Assembly: GCA_025450975.1 (NCBI GenBank)
Contig: JANWLI010000029.1
Coordinates: 1 to 5,904, forward strand
DNA length: 5,904 nt
Direction of reading: 5' to 3'
From: Candidatus Kapaibacterium sp.
GTDB lineage: Bacteria > Bacteroidota > Ignavibacteria > Palsa-1295
Below, piece after piece: positions 1 to 5,652 of the stretch. The notes under the pieces were generated by a model. It did not search any database. It saw only the letters and a program-made list of their open reading frames with translations, and was not told where the DNA came from. Made by a program: the position numbers and the translations under genes. The first letter of the stretch is position 1, and every line of letters begins with the position of its first letter.

Positions 1-673
1 CGTTCTCATACTCGGCCCAGGCAACGTAGAGCTTCGGCGGCAACGGACCCGGCGCTGTCGGTGCTACTGCCAGATAGTACTTATCGGCAAGCGTACTCGC
101 CGATGCAACGTTATCCGAATCGAAGAATACCCGTACCGGAGCTTCCCACGATAACCCTTTTGTTGTCGACTTATACGTAACAACATCGTTGAGCGGATAC
201 GGACTGCCACCGTGCGCAAGCCTTCCGTTTGTATAGTACCCTACACCATCCGGACCAAAACCGACAGAAGGATCGGTCGCAAAAGCGAGCGCCTGATCTG
301 CGGGCAGCTCTTGCGATTTCCAGGTAAAGCCACCGTCGGTCGAAGCGAAGTACCATAGCGTATTGAACGACCGGTAATCGTTTGCACCGACGATAATATT
401 TTTTCCGTCTGTCGGATTGACGGCAACCGCAGTCTCGTTCTGATCGTGGAAGAACCACTGCGATACGTTAATGTTCGGAAAATCAGAATGCGACGTGCCA
501 AGCGTCTGCGGCTGATGAAAGTTTTTGGGATTGAGCGGTTTGATCCGACCCTTCGGCCTATGCCACTTTAACTTCGGCGTTGATTCGGGTTGCAGGAACA
601 CCGGCGAACGCTGGCCAAAGGCCGCTTCCGAGAAGATAAGTACTATGAATACGAAAAGTACTGAGGGTCGCAC
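1..673 (-). CDS. Secreted sialidase-fold (BNR/Asp-box) protein, N-terminal part, cut by left window edge
   Basis: I translated this frame by hand: it is open for 224 codons from a GTG at 673 to the window edge. The N-terminus (VRPSVLFVFIVLIFSEAAFGQ) is a typical signal peptide, with cleavage plausible after about residue 20, so the protein is probably exported. At residues 111-118 it has a clean Asp-box, STDGGFTW (S-x-D-x-G-x-T-W), the hallmark turn of sialidase-type beta-propellers. A degenerate second box, STTKGLSW, lies at 169-176. The segments NETAVAVNPTDG (79-90), ATDPSVGF (132-139) and LYVAWAEYE (215-223) match the usual blade spacing of BNR-repeat exoproteins. A stop lies in frame at 698-700, and AGGAAGG sits 10 bases before the GTG, which supports this start; no ATG is available in the signal region. 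True sialidase activity cannot be inferred because catalytic residues are not visible. The missing C-terminus might carry a sorting domain. The gene follows priA after 104 bases and may have its own promoter. Confidence 0.85.
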   Translation of the reverse strand, partial: MRPSVLFVFIVLIFSEAAFGQRSPVFLQPESTPKLKWHRPKGRIKPLNPKNFHQPQTLGTSHSDFPNINVSQWFFHDQNETAVAVNPTDGKNIIVGANDYRSFNTLWYFASTDGGFTWKSQELPADQALAFATDPSVGFGPDGVGYYTNGRLAHGGSPYPLNDVVTYKSTTKGLSWEAPVRVFFDSDNVASASTLADKYYLAVAPTAPGPLPPKLYVAWAEYEN

Positions 674-683
674 AAATGAAAGA

Positions 684-690
684 CCTTCCT
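684..690 (-). promoter_or_regulatory. Ribosome binding site deciding a GTG start
   Basis: On the minus strand this reads AGGAAGG, ending 10 bases before the GTG at 673. It is the clearest Shine-Dalgarno-like sequence in the window. It fixes the start of the Asp-box protein, which has no usable ATG before its signal peptide. Confidence 0.6.
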
Positions 691-723
691 GTTGCCTTTA
701 CAACCTCCGCCCCCGAAAAAAGG

Positions 724-764
724 ATTCTTCGCCCTCTTCGTTTCTTAGTTTCTTCGTTTCTTCG
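724..764 (-). repeat. Degenerate 8-bp tandem repeat, about five copies
   Basis: Read on the minus strand, the unit is CGAAGAAA. The copies on the plus strand are TTTCTTCG (757-764), TTTCTTCG (749-756), TTTCTTAG (741-748), CCTCTTCG (733-740) and ATTCTTCG (724-731, after one extra base). It lies in the gap between the priA stop and the Asp-box gene. The purine-rich RNA strand would be unstructured. No rho-independent terminator (strong stem plus U-run) was found in this 104-base gap; the only fold seen, at 714-731, is a weak A/T-rich stem. Function is unknown; it may be simple slippage-generated sequence. Confidence 0.6.
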
Positions 765-777
765 CGTTAAAAACCCC

Positions 778-3327
778 CTACATCAACCCTTGTACATCGA
801 CATCCACCGTCAACTTCACCGAAGACCGAGCCATCCGCTCGTGATACTTCTCCAACGCCCCCGAGAGCAGCCGACGCATCTTCTGCCCGGACTGATCTTC
901 CGACTTGAAGTTCTTAATGATAATATGCCACCGAAACTCATTGCGCAGCTTCTTCAGCTCCGGCGTCGAGGGATTGAGCATCTCATGGAATGACGACGTC
1001 CGCACCATCAGCGTCGCAAAGGCAAGCGCTGCCTGATGCACTTCATGCTCCTTGAGCCCGCGAAACTCGATAAGGATGAGCCGCGAAAATGGCGGATAGT
1101 TCAGCTCCCTGCGCATCGGCAACTCTTCCTGGTAGAACCCCTCGTAATCATGCTCGATAACTCGCCGCATCGCATAGTGCTCCGGCCGCATCGTCTGGAT
1201 CAGCACCTCTCCCGGCAACTCCTTACGCCCTGCGCGGCCCGAGACCTGCGAGAGCAACTGGAACGTCCGCTCCGACGACCGGAAGTCCGGCAGCACTAGA
1301 TTTGTATCGGCATTGACGACACCGACAAGCGTCACGCGCGGAAAATCCAGCCCCTTGGCCACCATCTGCGTACCAAGCAGGATATCGGCCTCGCCATTGC
1401 CAAATGCCGTCAGAATTTTCGCAAACGCACCTTTCTTTGCAGTCGTATCGAGATCCATGCGTGCTATCCGAGCCCCCTGAAACGTCTCTGTAAGCTCATC
1501 CTCGACGCGTTGCGTACCAATGCCTCCCGTGAAGAGGCGGTCACTCGCGCACGTCGGACACGTCGCCGGCTTCGGCGACATATAGCCGCAGTAATGACAC
1601 TGCATCCTGCTGCCGACAGTATGATAGGTCAGCGTCACTGCACAGTTCGGACACATCACGGCATCGCCACAATTGCCACACGCTATATATGTCGAGAATC
1701 CGCGCCGATTCTGCAGCAGCACCGTCCCCTCTTTTTTTGCAAGCCGCAACTCCATCGCAGCCCGCAACCGCGGCGAGAGCGCATTGCGTTTTGCTTCCTG
1801 TTCTTTCGATACGGGATGCGCAATACGCATATCGACGATCTCCACCGACGGTAACGCAGCATCCTGCGCGCGGCGTGTCAGCTTCAGCAGCTTATACTTT
1901 TTCTGCTCGGCATTGTAGTAACTCTCCAACGACGGCGTCGCGCTGCCGAGAATGCACACTGCTCCGGTCATGTGCGCACGCATCACCGCAGCATCGCGTG
2001 CATGATAGCGTGGCACAGAGTCGTACTGCTTGAATGTCACTTCATGCTCTTCGTCGACGACGATCAACTTCAGATCGCGCACCGGAGCAAACACAGCACT
2101 TCGCGCGCCAATGGCGATGCTCGCTTTGCCCTCGGTCAGATGCTTCCACGATTGATACCGCTCCTGATTCGACATCCGCGAATGCAGTACAGCAATATCG
2201 CGGCTGCCAAGCCTCCGCTCAAAGCGCTCGATGAGCTGCGGCGTCAGCGAGATCTCCGGGACCAGGATCAGCACGCCGCCACCTGCAGCCAGCACTTTGC
2301 GCGCAAGGGCGATATACACTTCCGTCTTGCCCGATCCGGTTATGCCATGCAGGAGGAACGTCGTCGTATCGCCAGCAGCAAGCGCCTCGCCAACCGTCTG
2401 CACGGCGCTCTGCTGTTCGCTGGTGAGCGCAACATTATCGATATGATCGGCATGCGACGTCTCCTGATTCTTGCGCTTGGGCGCGACAACTTCGCGTTCA
2501 CCGAATTCGATGAACGCTCGTTCTTTGAGGCTTGTCAGAATGCCGAACGTCCCCTTGATGTCATGCATTAACTCAGCAGGCGTCAGCGGATCGTCGGGAT
2601 GAAGCTGCCGGTGCTTCTGCACTGCAAGCAGCGCCGCAGCCTGTCGCGGAGCACGCTCAAGCTCGACAAGTGCTCCGGCGAACGCACCTGCATCGTAGAG
2701 GCGCTCGGGTAGCAGCACCGTTCGCTCAAACTTCGCCTTCGCCTCGCCACCCGATGATGGCGTGTCGATACGGATAAAGCCATCGTTAGCCAGCGCCTGT
2801 GCATGCGCGTAAAGTCCGCGAAGGTTGGTGCGCTTCGCTAAGTGCGAGAGAAAAACTCCGTTCGGATATTTGGTAAGCTCTAAGAGAAACTCCGCACGCT
2901 TCGGTGCACGCTTTGCCATCTCCATCGCCTCCGGAGCGATGTCGGGACTGATCAGCGTCACCTTCGCCTTCGTCTCAGGCCGGAAACCCTGCGGCAGTGC
3001 AGCCTCAAGCACTTCCCCCCACGACGTGAGGTAGTACTCGGCGATCCACTTTGTCCACTCGAGGAATGTTGCGTCGAAGACCGGCTCGGGATCGAGGACA
3101 TCTTCGATCGGCTTGAATTTCTTGACGTCGGGCGGCGCTTCGTCGGTGATAGATACGAGGACGCCGGTAACGAATCGTTTGCCGAGCGGGACACTCACGC
3201 GCGTGCCGATCACAGCCGATGCGAGGAGATCGTCAGGAATCGTGTAGGTAAGCCCATCCAGGCCACCGGAATGGAATTTATAGCCGAGCGGAAGCGCGAC
3301 ACGTGCGTATCGCCCGGGGGAAGACAT
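778..3327 (-). CDS. priA: Primosomal protein N' (replication restart helicase PriA)
   Basis: This is a superfamily 2 DNA helicase that recognises abandoned replication forks and reloads the replicative helicase. The N-terminal 3'-DNA-binding and winged-helix regions cover about residues 1-290. The helicase core follows: Walker A GITGSGKT (328-335), the DEAH-type box DEEH (425-428) and motif III GSATPS (461-466). The zinc-binding insert has eight cysteines at 550, 553, 559, 562, 577, 580, 590 and 593. The second RecA lobe contains LGTQMVAKGLDFP (651-663) and the motif VI sequence QVSGRAGR (694-701). At 849 residues it is longer than E. coli PriA (about 730); much of the extra length appears to lie between the N-terminal domain and Walker A. 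The protein ends DVDVQGLM, where many PriA proteins carry DVDP. It starts at an ATG four bases after the stop of the small HicB-like gene, so the two are probably co-transcribed. All helicase motifs look intact. Confidence 0.97.
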   Translation of the reverse strand: MSSPGRYARVALPLGYKFHSGGLDGLTYTIPDDLLASAVIGTRVSVPLGKRFVTGVLVSITDEAPPDVKKFKPIEDVLDPEPVFDATFLEWTKWIAEYYLTSWGEVLEAALPQGFRPETKAKVTLISPDIAPEAMEMAKRAPKRAEFLLELTKYPNGVFLSHLAKRTNLRGLYAHAQALANDGFIRIDTPSSGGEAKAKFERTVLLPERLYDAGAFAGALVELERAPRQAAALLAVQKHRQLHPDDPLTPAELMHDIKGTFGILTSLKERAFIEFGEREVVAPKRKNQETSHADHIDNVALTSEQQSAVQTVGEALAAGDTTTFLLHGITGSGKTEVYIALARKVLAAGGGVLILVPEISLTPQLIERFERRLGSRDIAVLHSRMSNQERYQSWKHLTEGKASIAIGARSAVFAPVRDLKLIVVDEEHEVTFKQYDSVPRYHARDAAVMRAHMTGAVCILGSATPSLESYYNAEQKKYKLLKLTRRAQDAALPSVEIVDMRIAHPVSKEQEAKRNALSPRLRAAMELRLAKKEGTVLLQNRRGFSTYIACGNCGDAVMCPNCAVTLTYHTVGSRMQCHYCGYMSPKPATCPTCASDRLFTGGIGTQRVEDELTETFQGARIARMDLDTTAKKGAFAKILTAFGNGEADILLGTQMVAKGLDFPRVTLVGVVNADTNLVLPDFRSSERTFQLLSQVSGRAGRKELPGEVLIQTMRPEHYAMRRVIEHDYEGFYQEELPMRRELNYPPFSRLILIEFRGLKEHEVHQAALAFATLMVRTSSFHEMLNPSTPELKKLRNEFRWHIIIKNFKSEDQSGQKMRRLLSGALEKYHERMARSSVKLTVDVDVQGLM

Positions 3328-3331
3328 GCGT

Positions 3332-3532
3332 CTAGTTTTCTGCCTCGTGTTCGGCCTTCTCGCCGGTCCCCTGCTTAGCCGTATGCTCTAAGATGAGCTG
3401 ACGCATCTTCTCTTCGACCTGCTGATGCGCCGTCCCGCGAACGATCAATTCCAGCTGCGGACAAAATGCAGAATACCCCGTCTCGCCTTCGCGCTTGACA
3501 AGGATGTCATAGGTTTCATTTCCAACTTGCAT
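3332..3532 (-). CDS. Small HicB-like protein, 66 residues, no partner toxin seen
   Basis: The N-terminal half, YDILVKREGETGYSAFCPQL (8-27) followed by a short strand and an amphipathic helix (about 32-50), resembles the HicB-type partial RNase H-like fold. In that fold a strand, a Gly-Tyr-x-Ala turn and a P-x-L segment precede a helix. The C-terminus (TAKQGTGEKAEHEAEN) is charged and probably disordered. There is no DNA-binding helix-turn-helix or ribbon-helix-helix tail such as full HicB antitoxins carry, and no HicA-like ORF lies beside it. It is therefore best seen as an orphan HicB-like domain protein of unknown role. The ATG start is the only reasonable one and has no strong ribosome binding site. 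It sits just upstream of priA with a 4-base gap, which suggests one transcript. The family assignment rests on pattern recognition alone. Confidence 0.7.
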   Translation of the reverse strand: MQVGNETYDILVKREGETGYSAFCPQLELIVRGTAHQQVEEKMRQLILEHTAKQGTGEKAEHEAEN

Positions 3533-3546
3533 GGGGGTAAAACAAG

Positions 3547-3574
3547 GTTATGGGTGAGTCTGTTCATTGGTCAA
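3547..3574 (-). promoter_or_regulatory. Possible promoter for the HicB-like gene and priA
   Basis: On the minus strand TTGACC (3574-3569) is followed after 16 bases by CATAAC (3552-3547), resembling -35 and -10 boxes with five and four of six matches. The overlapping TAACCTTG (3550-3543) also approaches the Bacteroidota TAnnTTTG element. The predicted transcript would start only about 8-10 bases before the ATG at 3532. The call is weak and rests on sequence resemblance and position only. Confidence 0.3.
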
Positions 3575-3600
3575 CCTACAGGATTTCACAACCTCCCATT

Positions 3601-3654
3601 CGCCCGGCATTGAAATGCCGGGCTCGGAGGTTGGGATGTCCCTACGGGACACAG
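3601..3654. repeat. Left terminal repeat with two hairpins (REP-like)
   Basis: The first hairpin has stem GCCCGGCAT (3602-3610), loop TGAA (3611-3614) and stem ATGCCGGGC (3615-3623): nine perfect pairs. The second has TGTCCC (3637-3642), loop TAC and GGGACA (3646-3651). They are joined by a linker containing GGTTGGGA. An outer stem, CAACCTCC (3589-3596) with GGAGGTTG (3626-3633), can enclose the first hairpin. The segment 3629-3652 matches the right-end repeat in inverse orientation at 23 of 24 bases. Confidence 0.85.
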
Positions 3655-3658
3655 TTTT

Positions 3659-4117
3659 CTAGCCGAAGACATATCGGTCGTCGTATTGAATATTATTTCT
3701 CTTCAAAAATTCGATGTATTCATCTTTGAAATCAATGCGCTTATGATGTTCTTCCTGTCGGTCGATATACTCTACTACCCGCTTCACCTGCGAGGTACTT
3801 ACGCTGAAGGCAGAATATCCTTCCTGCCAGGCAAAATCGTTGAATTCTGTGTAGGTATCTGTTAACCATTTTGATGAAACACCTTTGATCTTTTGTACGG
3901 CCTTCGATATCATGATCGTCGCCGGCAGCTCGATCAATACATGACAGTGGTCGTCATATCCACCGACAGCTAATGCCGGGAATCCATTCTGTTCTGCAAT
4001 ACCTGCTATATAACGCCATACATGCATACGAATCTGAAGCGTCGACAACGACCGCAGCCTATGCTTCGTACTAAACACGACATGCACATAATTCCGTATA
4101 TACGTATGCGCTCCCAC
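3659..4117 (-). CDS. IS200-like / REP-associated tyrosine transposase (Y1_Tnp)
   Basis: This is a single-strand DNA transposase of the HUH superfamily that nicks DNA at hairpin ends through a tyrosine nucleophile. The N-terminal strand YVHVVFSTKHR (10-20) is typical of the family. The HUH motif is H57-C58-H59 in DDHCHVLIELP, which binds the metal ion. The KGVSSKW segment (78-84) and WQEGYSAFSVS (97-107) are also family-typical. The likely catalytic tyrosine is Y117 in EYIDRQEEHH (116-125). The C-terminus IQYDDRYVFG matches the usual end, and 152 residues is full length, so the enzyme looks intact. The start is taken as GTG at 4117: the frame's other candidate starts are internal to the family's first strand, and the nearby ATG at 4127 is in another frame. 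No Shine-Dalgarno is evident, consistent with poor translation, as is common for such genes. The flanking structured repeats are its likely substrates. Confidence 0.9.
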   Translation of the reverse strand: MGAHTYIRNYVHVVFSTKHRLRSLSTLQIRMHVWRYIAGIAEQNGFPALAVGGYDDHCHVLIELPATIMISKAVQKIKGVSSKWLTDTYTEFNDFAWQEGYSAFSVSTSQVKRVVEYIDRQEEHHKRIDFKDEYIEFLKRNNIQYDDRYVFG

Positions 4118-4160
4118 AGGTGCCCATCAAACAATTGAAGAACATACGAAAAAAGATGAC

Positions 4161-4177
4161 CTGTCCCGCAGGGACAG
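4161..4177. repeat. Extra hairpin inside the right end of the element
   Basis: CTGTCCC (4161-4167), loop GCA and GGGACAG (4171-4177) form seven perfect pairs. The core stem TGTCCC/GGGACA is the same as in the hairpins at 3637-3651 and 4186-4200, with a different 3-base loop. It lies upstream of the transposase start, so it would also be in the 5' leader of a longer transcript. It is a near-copy of the adjacent right-end hairpin. Confidence 0.8.
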
Positions 4178-4184
4178 ACACAGG

Positions 4185-4235
4185 GTGTCCCATAGGGACA
4201 TCCCAACCCCCAGCCCGCGATTTCAATCGCGGGCG
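4185..4235. repeat. Right terminal repeat with two hairpins (REP-like)
   Basis: The inner hairpin is TGTCCC (4186-4191), loop ATA, GGGACA (4195-4200). The outer hairpin is GCCCGCGAT (4213-4221), loop TTCA (4222-4225), ATCGCGGGC (4226-4234). Reverse-complemented, this repeat aligns with the left one along its whole length with one gap. The loop reads TGAA in both. In the stem a GC step is replaced by CG on one arm, with the matching change on the other arm, so pairing is kept. The outer hairpin ends 19 bases beyond the thioesterase stop and has no U-run after it. Confidence 0.85.
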
Positions 4236-4253
4236 ATCGGGTATACACCCATA

Positions 4254-4652
4254 TTACGGATCGAGGAATTTCCGCCACACCTCCGGCGGCCGCGACGGCT
4301 TGCCCGTCTTCATGTTGATAAACACCAGCGTCGTCTCGCCCTCGGCCAGGAGATCGCCTGTGGCCTTGTCGCGGACCTGATAGGTGATCGGCACACGCGG
4401 CGAATCCTGCGGCGTAAACTCGGCCGCGATCTCGATCTCATCGTCGTACTTCGCGCCTTTGTAATACTTCACCGCTGCCGATGCTACCGGCAACTCGAAG
4501 CCGGCTACTTCGATCTCGCGGTACGGCAAACCGAAGGCCCGCAACATTTCGGTACGGGCTACTTCAAAATATTCGAGGTACTTCGCATAGTAGACGATGC
4601 CCATCTTGTCAGTATCGGCATAACGAACGCGAAGCGTAGTGGTATGGCGCAC
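4254..4652 (-). CDS. Acyl-CoA thioesterase, YbgC/FadM (4HBT) hotdog family
   Basis: This is a cytoplasmic hotdog-fold enzyme expected to hydrolyse an acyl-CoA thioester; the substrate cannot be read from sequence. The family signature is at the N-terminus: RYADTDKMGIVYYAKY (10-25), where D15 aligns with the catalytic aspartate of 4-hydroxybenzoyl-CoA thioesterase. LEYFEVARTE (26-35) is the start of the central hotdog helix. At 132 residues it has the usual family length. The frame is open further upstream, to an ATG at 4796, but that extension would overlap accA by 143 bases and is low-complexity Arg/Ser sequence. I therefore chose the GTG at 4652, one base after the accA TAA stop. No clear ribosome binding site is visible, so translational coupling to accA is likely. 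Its neighbour accA makes malonyl-CoA, which suggests a role in acyl-CoA housekeeping. The function assignment is family-level only. Confidence 0.9.
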   Translation of the reverse strand: MRHTTTLRVRYADTDKMGIVYYAKYLEYFEVARTEMLRAFGLPYREIEVAGFELPVASAAVKYYKGAKYDDEIEIAAEFTPQDSPRVPITYQVRDKATGDLLAEGETTLVFINMKTGKPSRPPEVWRKFLDP

Positions 4653-4653
4653 G

Positions 4654-5652
4654 TTAGTGGGAGGCTTCGCTCGGTTCAAGCTCCGGAGCTTCTTCTTTCC
4701 AGTATCCCATCTTCGAAAACTTCTCGACGCGGCGCTCAAGCGATGCGCCATTGCCGAACGACTCCTGTGATAGCATCGTACCGATCTCCTCGGCAAGCAC
4801 CGTCTTCATCGTCGCATACATCGCATCCGGATCGCGGTGCGCGCCACCCAGCGGCTCGGGCACGATACGGTCGATGATGCCGACGCTGATCAGGTCGTCT
4901 GCCGTAAGCTTCAACGCTTCGGCTGCCTGCTCCTTGAAATTCCAGTTACGCCACAGGATCGACGAACACGATTCAGGTGAGATCACCGAATACCAGGAGT
5001 TCTCCAGCATCAGCACACGGTCACCGACGCCAATCCCCAGCGCGCCACCCGATGCGCCTTCGCCAATGATGGCGATGATGATCGGTACTTCGAGCTTTGT
5101 CATCTCATAGAGATTACGCGCGATCGCCTCTGCCTGTCCGCGCTCCTCAGCTTCGATGCCGGGATAGGCGCCCGGAGTATCGAGGAAGCAAACGATCGGC
5201 TTCTTAAATTTCTCGGCAAGTTTGAATAGGCGCAGCGCCTTGCGGTAGCCTTCAGGATTCGGCATACCAAAATTCCGGTGCACATTCTGCTTCGTGTCGC
5301 GGCCTTTCTGATGACCGACCCACATCACCGAACCAACACCATCGAGCGTGCCGAAGCCGCCGACGATCGCCGGATCGTCGCGCACGCCACGGTCACCATG
5401 CAGCTCGATGAAGTCATCGGTCAGCGCATGGATGTAATCGAGGGTATACGGCCGTTCGGGATGACGCGCTACCTGCACACGCTGCCAGCGCGTAAGATCG
5501 CGGAAGATCTCTGCACGAAGTTCGTCCGCCTTCTGCTCCATCGTGGCGATCTCTTCGGAGAGATCGACGGTTTCGCCGAGCGCACGCATTTCATCGATCT
5601 TCGCTTCAAGGTCGCCGATCGGTTTTTCGAAATCGAGTAAAACTTTCGCCAC
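4654..5652 (-). CDS. accA: Acetyl-CoA carboxylase carboxyltransferase, subunit alpha
   Basis: AccA and AccD together transfer the carboxyl group from biotin on AccB to acetyl-CoA, giving malonyl-CoA, the first committed step of fatty-acid synthesis in the cytoplasm. The N-terminus [16 protein letters not shown] (4-19) aligns directly with the usual AccA start, which supports the GTG at 5652. Further markers are [13 protein letters not shown] (62-74), [19 protein letters not shown] (113-131), DTPGAYPG (158-165), the oxyanion-type loop [15 protein letters not shown] (197-211), SVISPESC (222-229) and the late motif [11 protein letters not shown] (265-275). Its 332 residues are close to the family norm (about 320), with a short acidic tail. 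The start codon shares one base with the TAG stop of the upstream SIMPL-like gene (TAGTG), and no strong Shine-Dalgarno is seen, so translation is probably coupled. No accD lies in the window. Confidence 0.97.
   Translation of the reverse strand: MAKVLLDFEKPIGDLEAKIDEMRALGETVDLSEEIATMEQKADELRAEIFRDLTRWQRVQVARHPERPYTLDYIHALTDDFIELHGDRGVRDDPAIVGGFGTLDGVGSVMWVGHQKGRDTKQNVHRNFGMPNPEGYRKALRLFKLAEKFKKPIVCFLDTPGAYPGIEAEERGQAEAIARNLYEMTKLEVPIIIAIIGEGASGGALGIGVGDRVLMLENSWYSVISPESCSSILWRNWNFKEQAAEALKLTADDLISVGIIDRIVPEPLGGAHRDPDAMYATMKTVLAEEIGTMLSQESFGNGASLERRVEKFSKMGYWKEEAPELEPSEASH

Larger units (their letters stand above)
3601..4235 (-). mobile_element. IS200/RAYT-like unit with structured inverted ends
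   Basis: A single-gene element of about 635 bp sits between the thioesterase stop and the HicB-like operon. It comprises a tyrosine transposase gene bracketed by inverted palindromic repeats (3601-3654 and 4185-4235). An extra hairpin lies inside the right end. No tnpB or passenger gene is present. The ends are inverted relative to one another. In classical IS200/IS605 elements the subterminal hairpins lie in the same strand orientation, so this layout looks more like a REP-associated transposase with flanking REPs. Outer boundaries are uncertain: on the left an additional stem (3589-3596 with 3626-3633) could extend the element to about 3589. No target duplication is expected for this family and none was seen. 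Confidence 0.7.

Noticed and set aside
171..501. Two minus-strand open frames of 95 and 86 codons at the left end
   Set aside because: They are out of frame with the Asp-box protein, which has a signal peptide, a ribosome binding site and a full family pattern across the same DNA.
700..708. ACAACCTCC also found at 3588-3596, beside the left element end
   Set aside because: A nine-base match with no flanking hairpin at 700-708 is too short to claim a decayed REP copy.
714..731. Weak hairpin with a T-run as a terminator after priA
   Set aside because: The stem is seven mostly A/T pairs with one G-T pair, and the T-run is inside the stem rather than after it.
1972..2571. A 199-codon plus-strand open frame inside priA
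   Set aside because: It lies wholly antisense to intact helicase motifs, its product looks like Arg/His/Ala-rich shadow sequence, and it has no recognisable domain.
3601..4235. Repeated short palindromes read as a CRISPR-like array
   Set aside because: The palindromes are arranged as two inverted ends around a transposase, with no regular spacers and no cas genes.
4653..4796. N-terminal extension of the thioesterase to the ATG at 4796
   Set aside because: It would overlap accA by 143 bases in another frame, and the extra residues are low-complexity. Hotdog thioesterases begin just before the RYADTD motif.
4185..4877. A 230-codon plus-strand open frame over the thioesterase and accA 3' end
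   Set aside because: It is antisense to two well-supported genes, runs through the element's terminal hairpins and shows no family resemblance.
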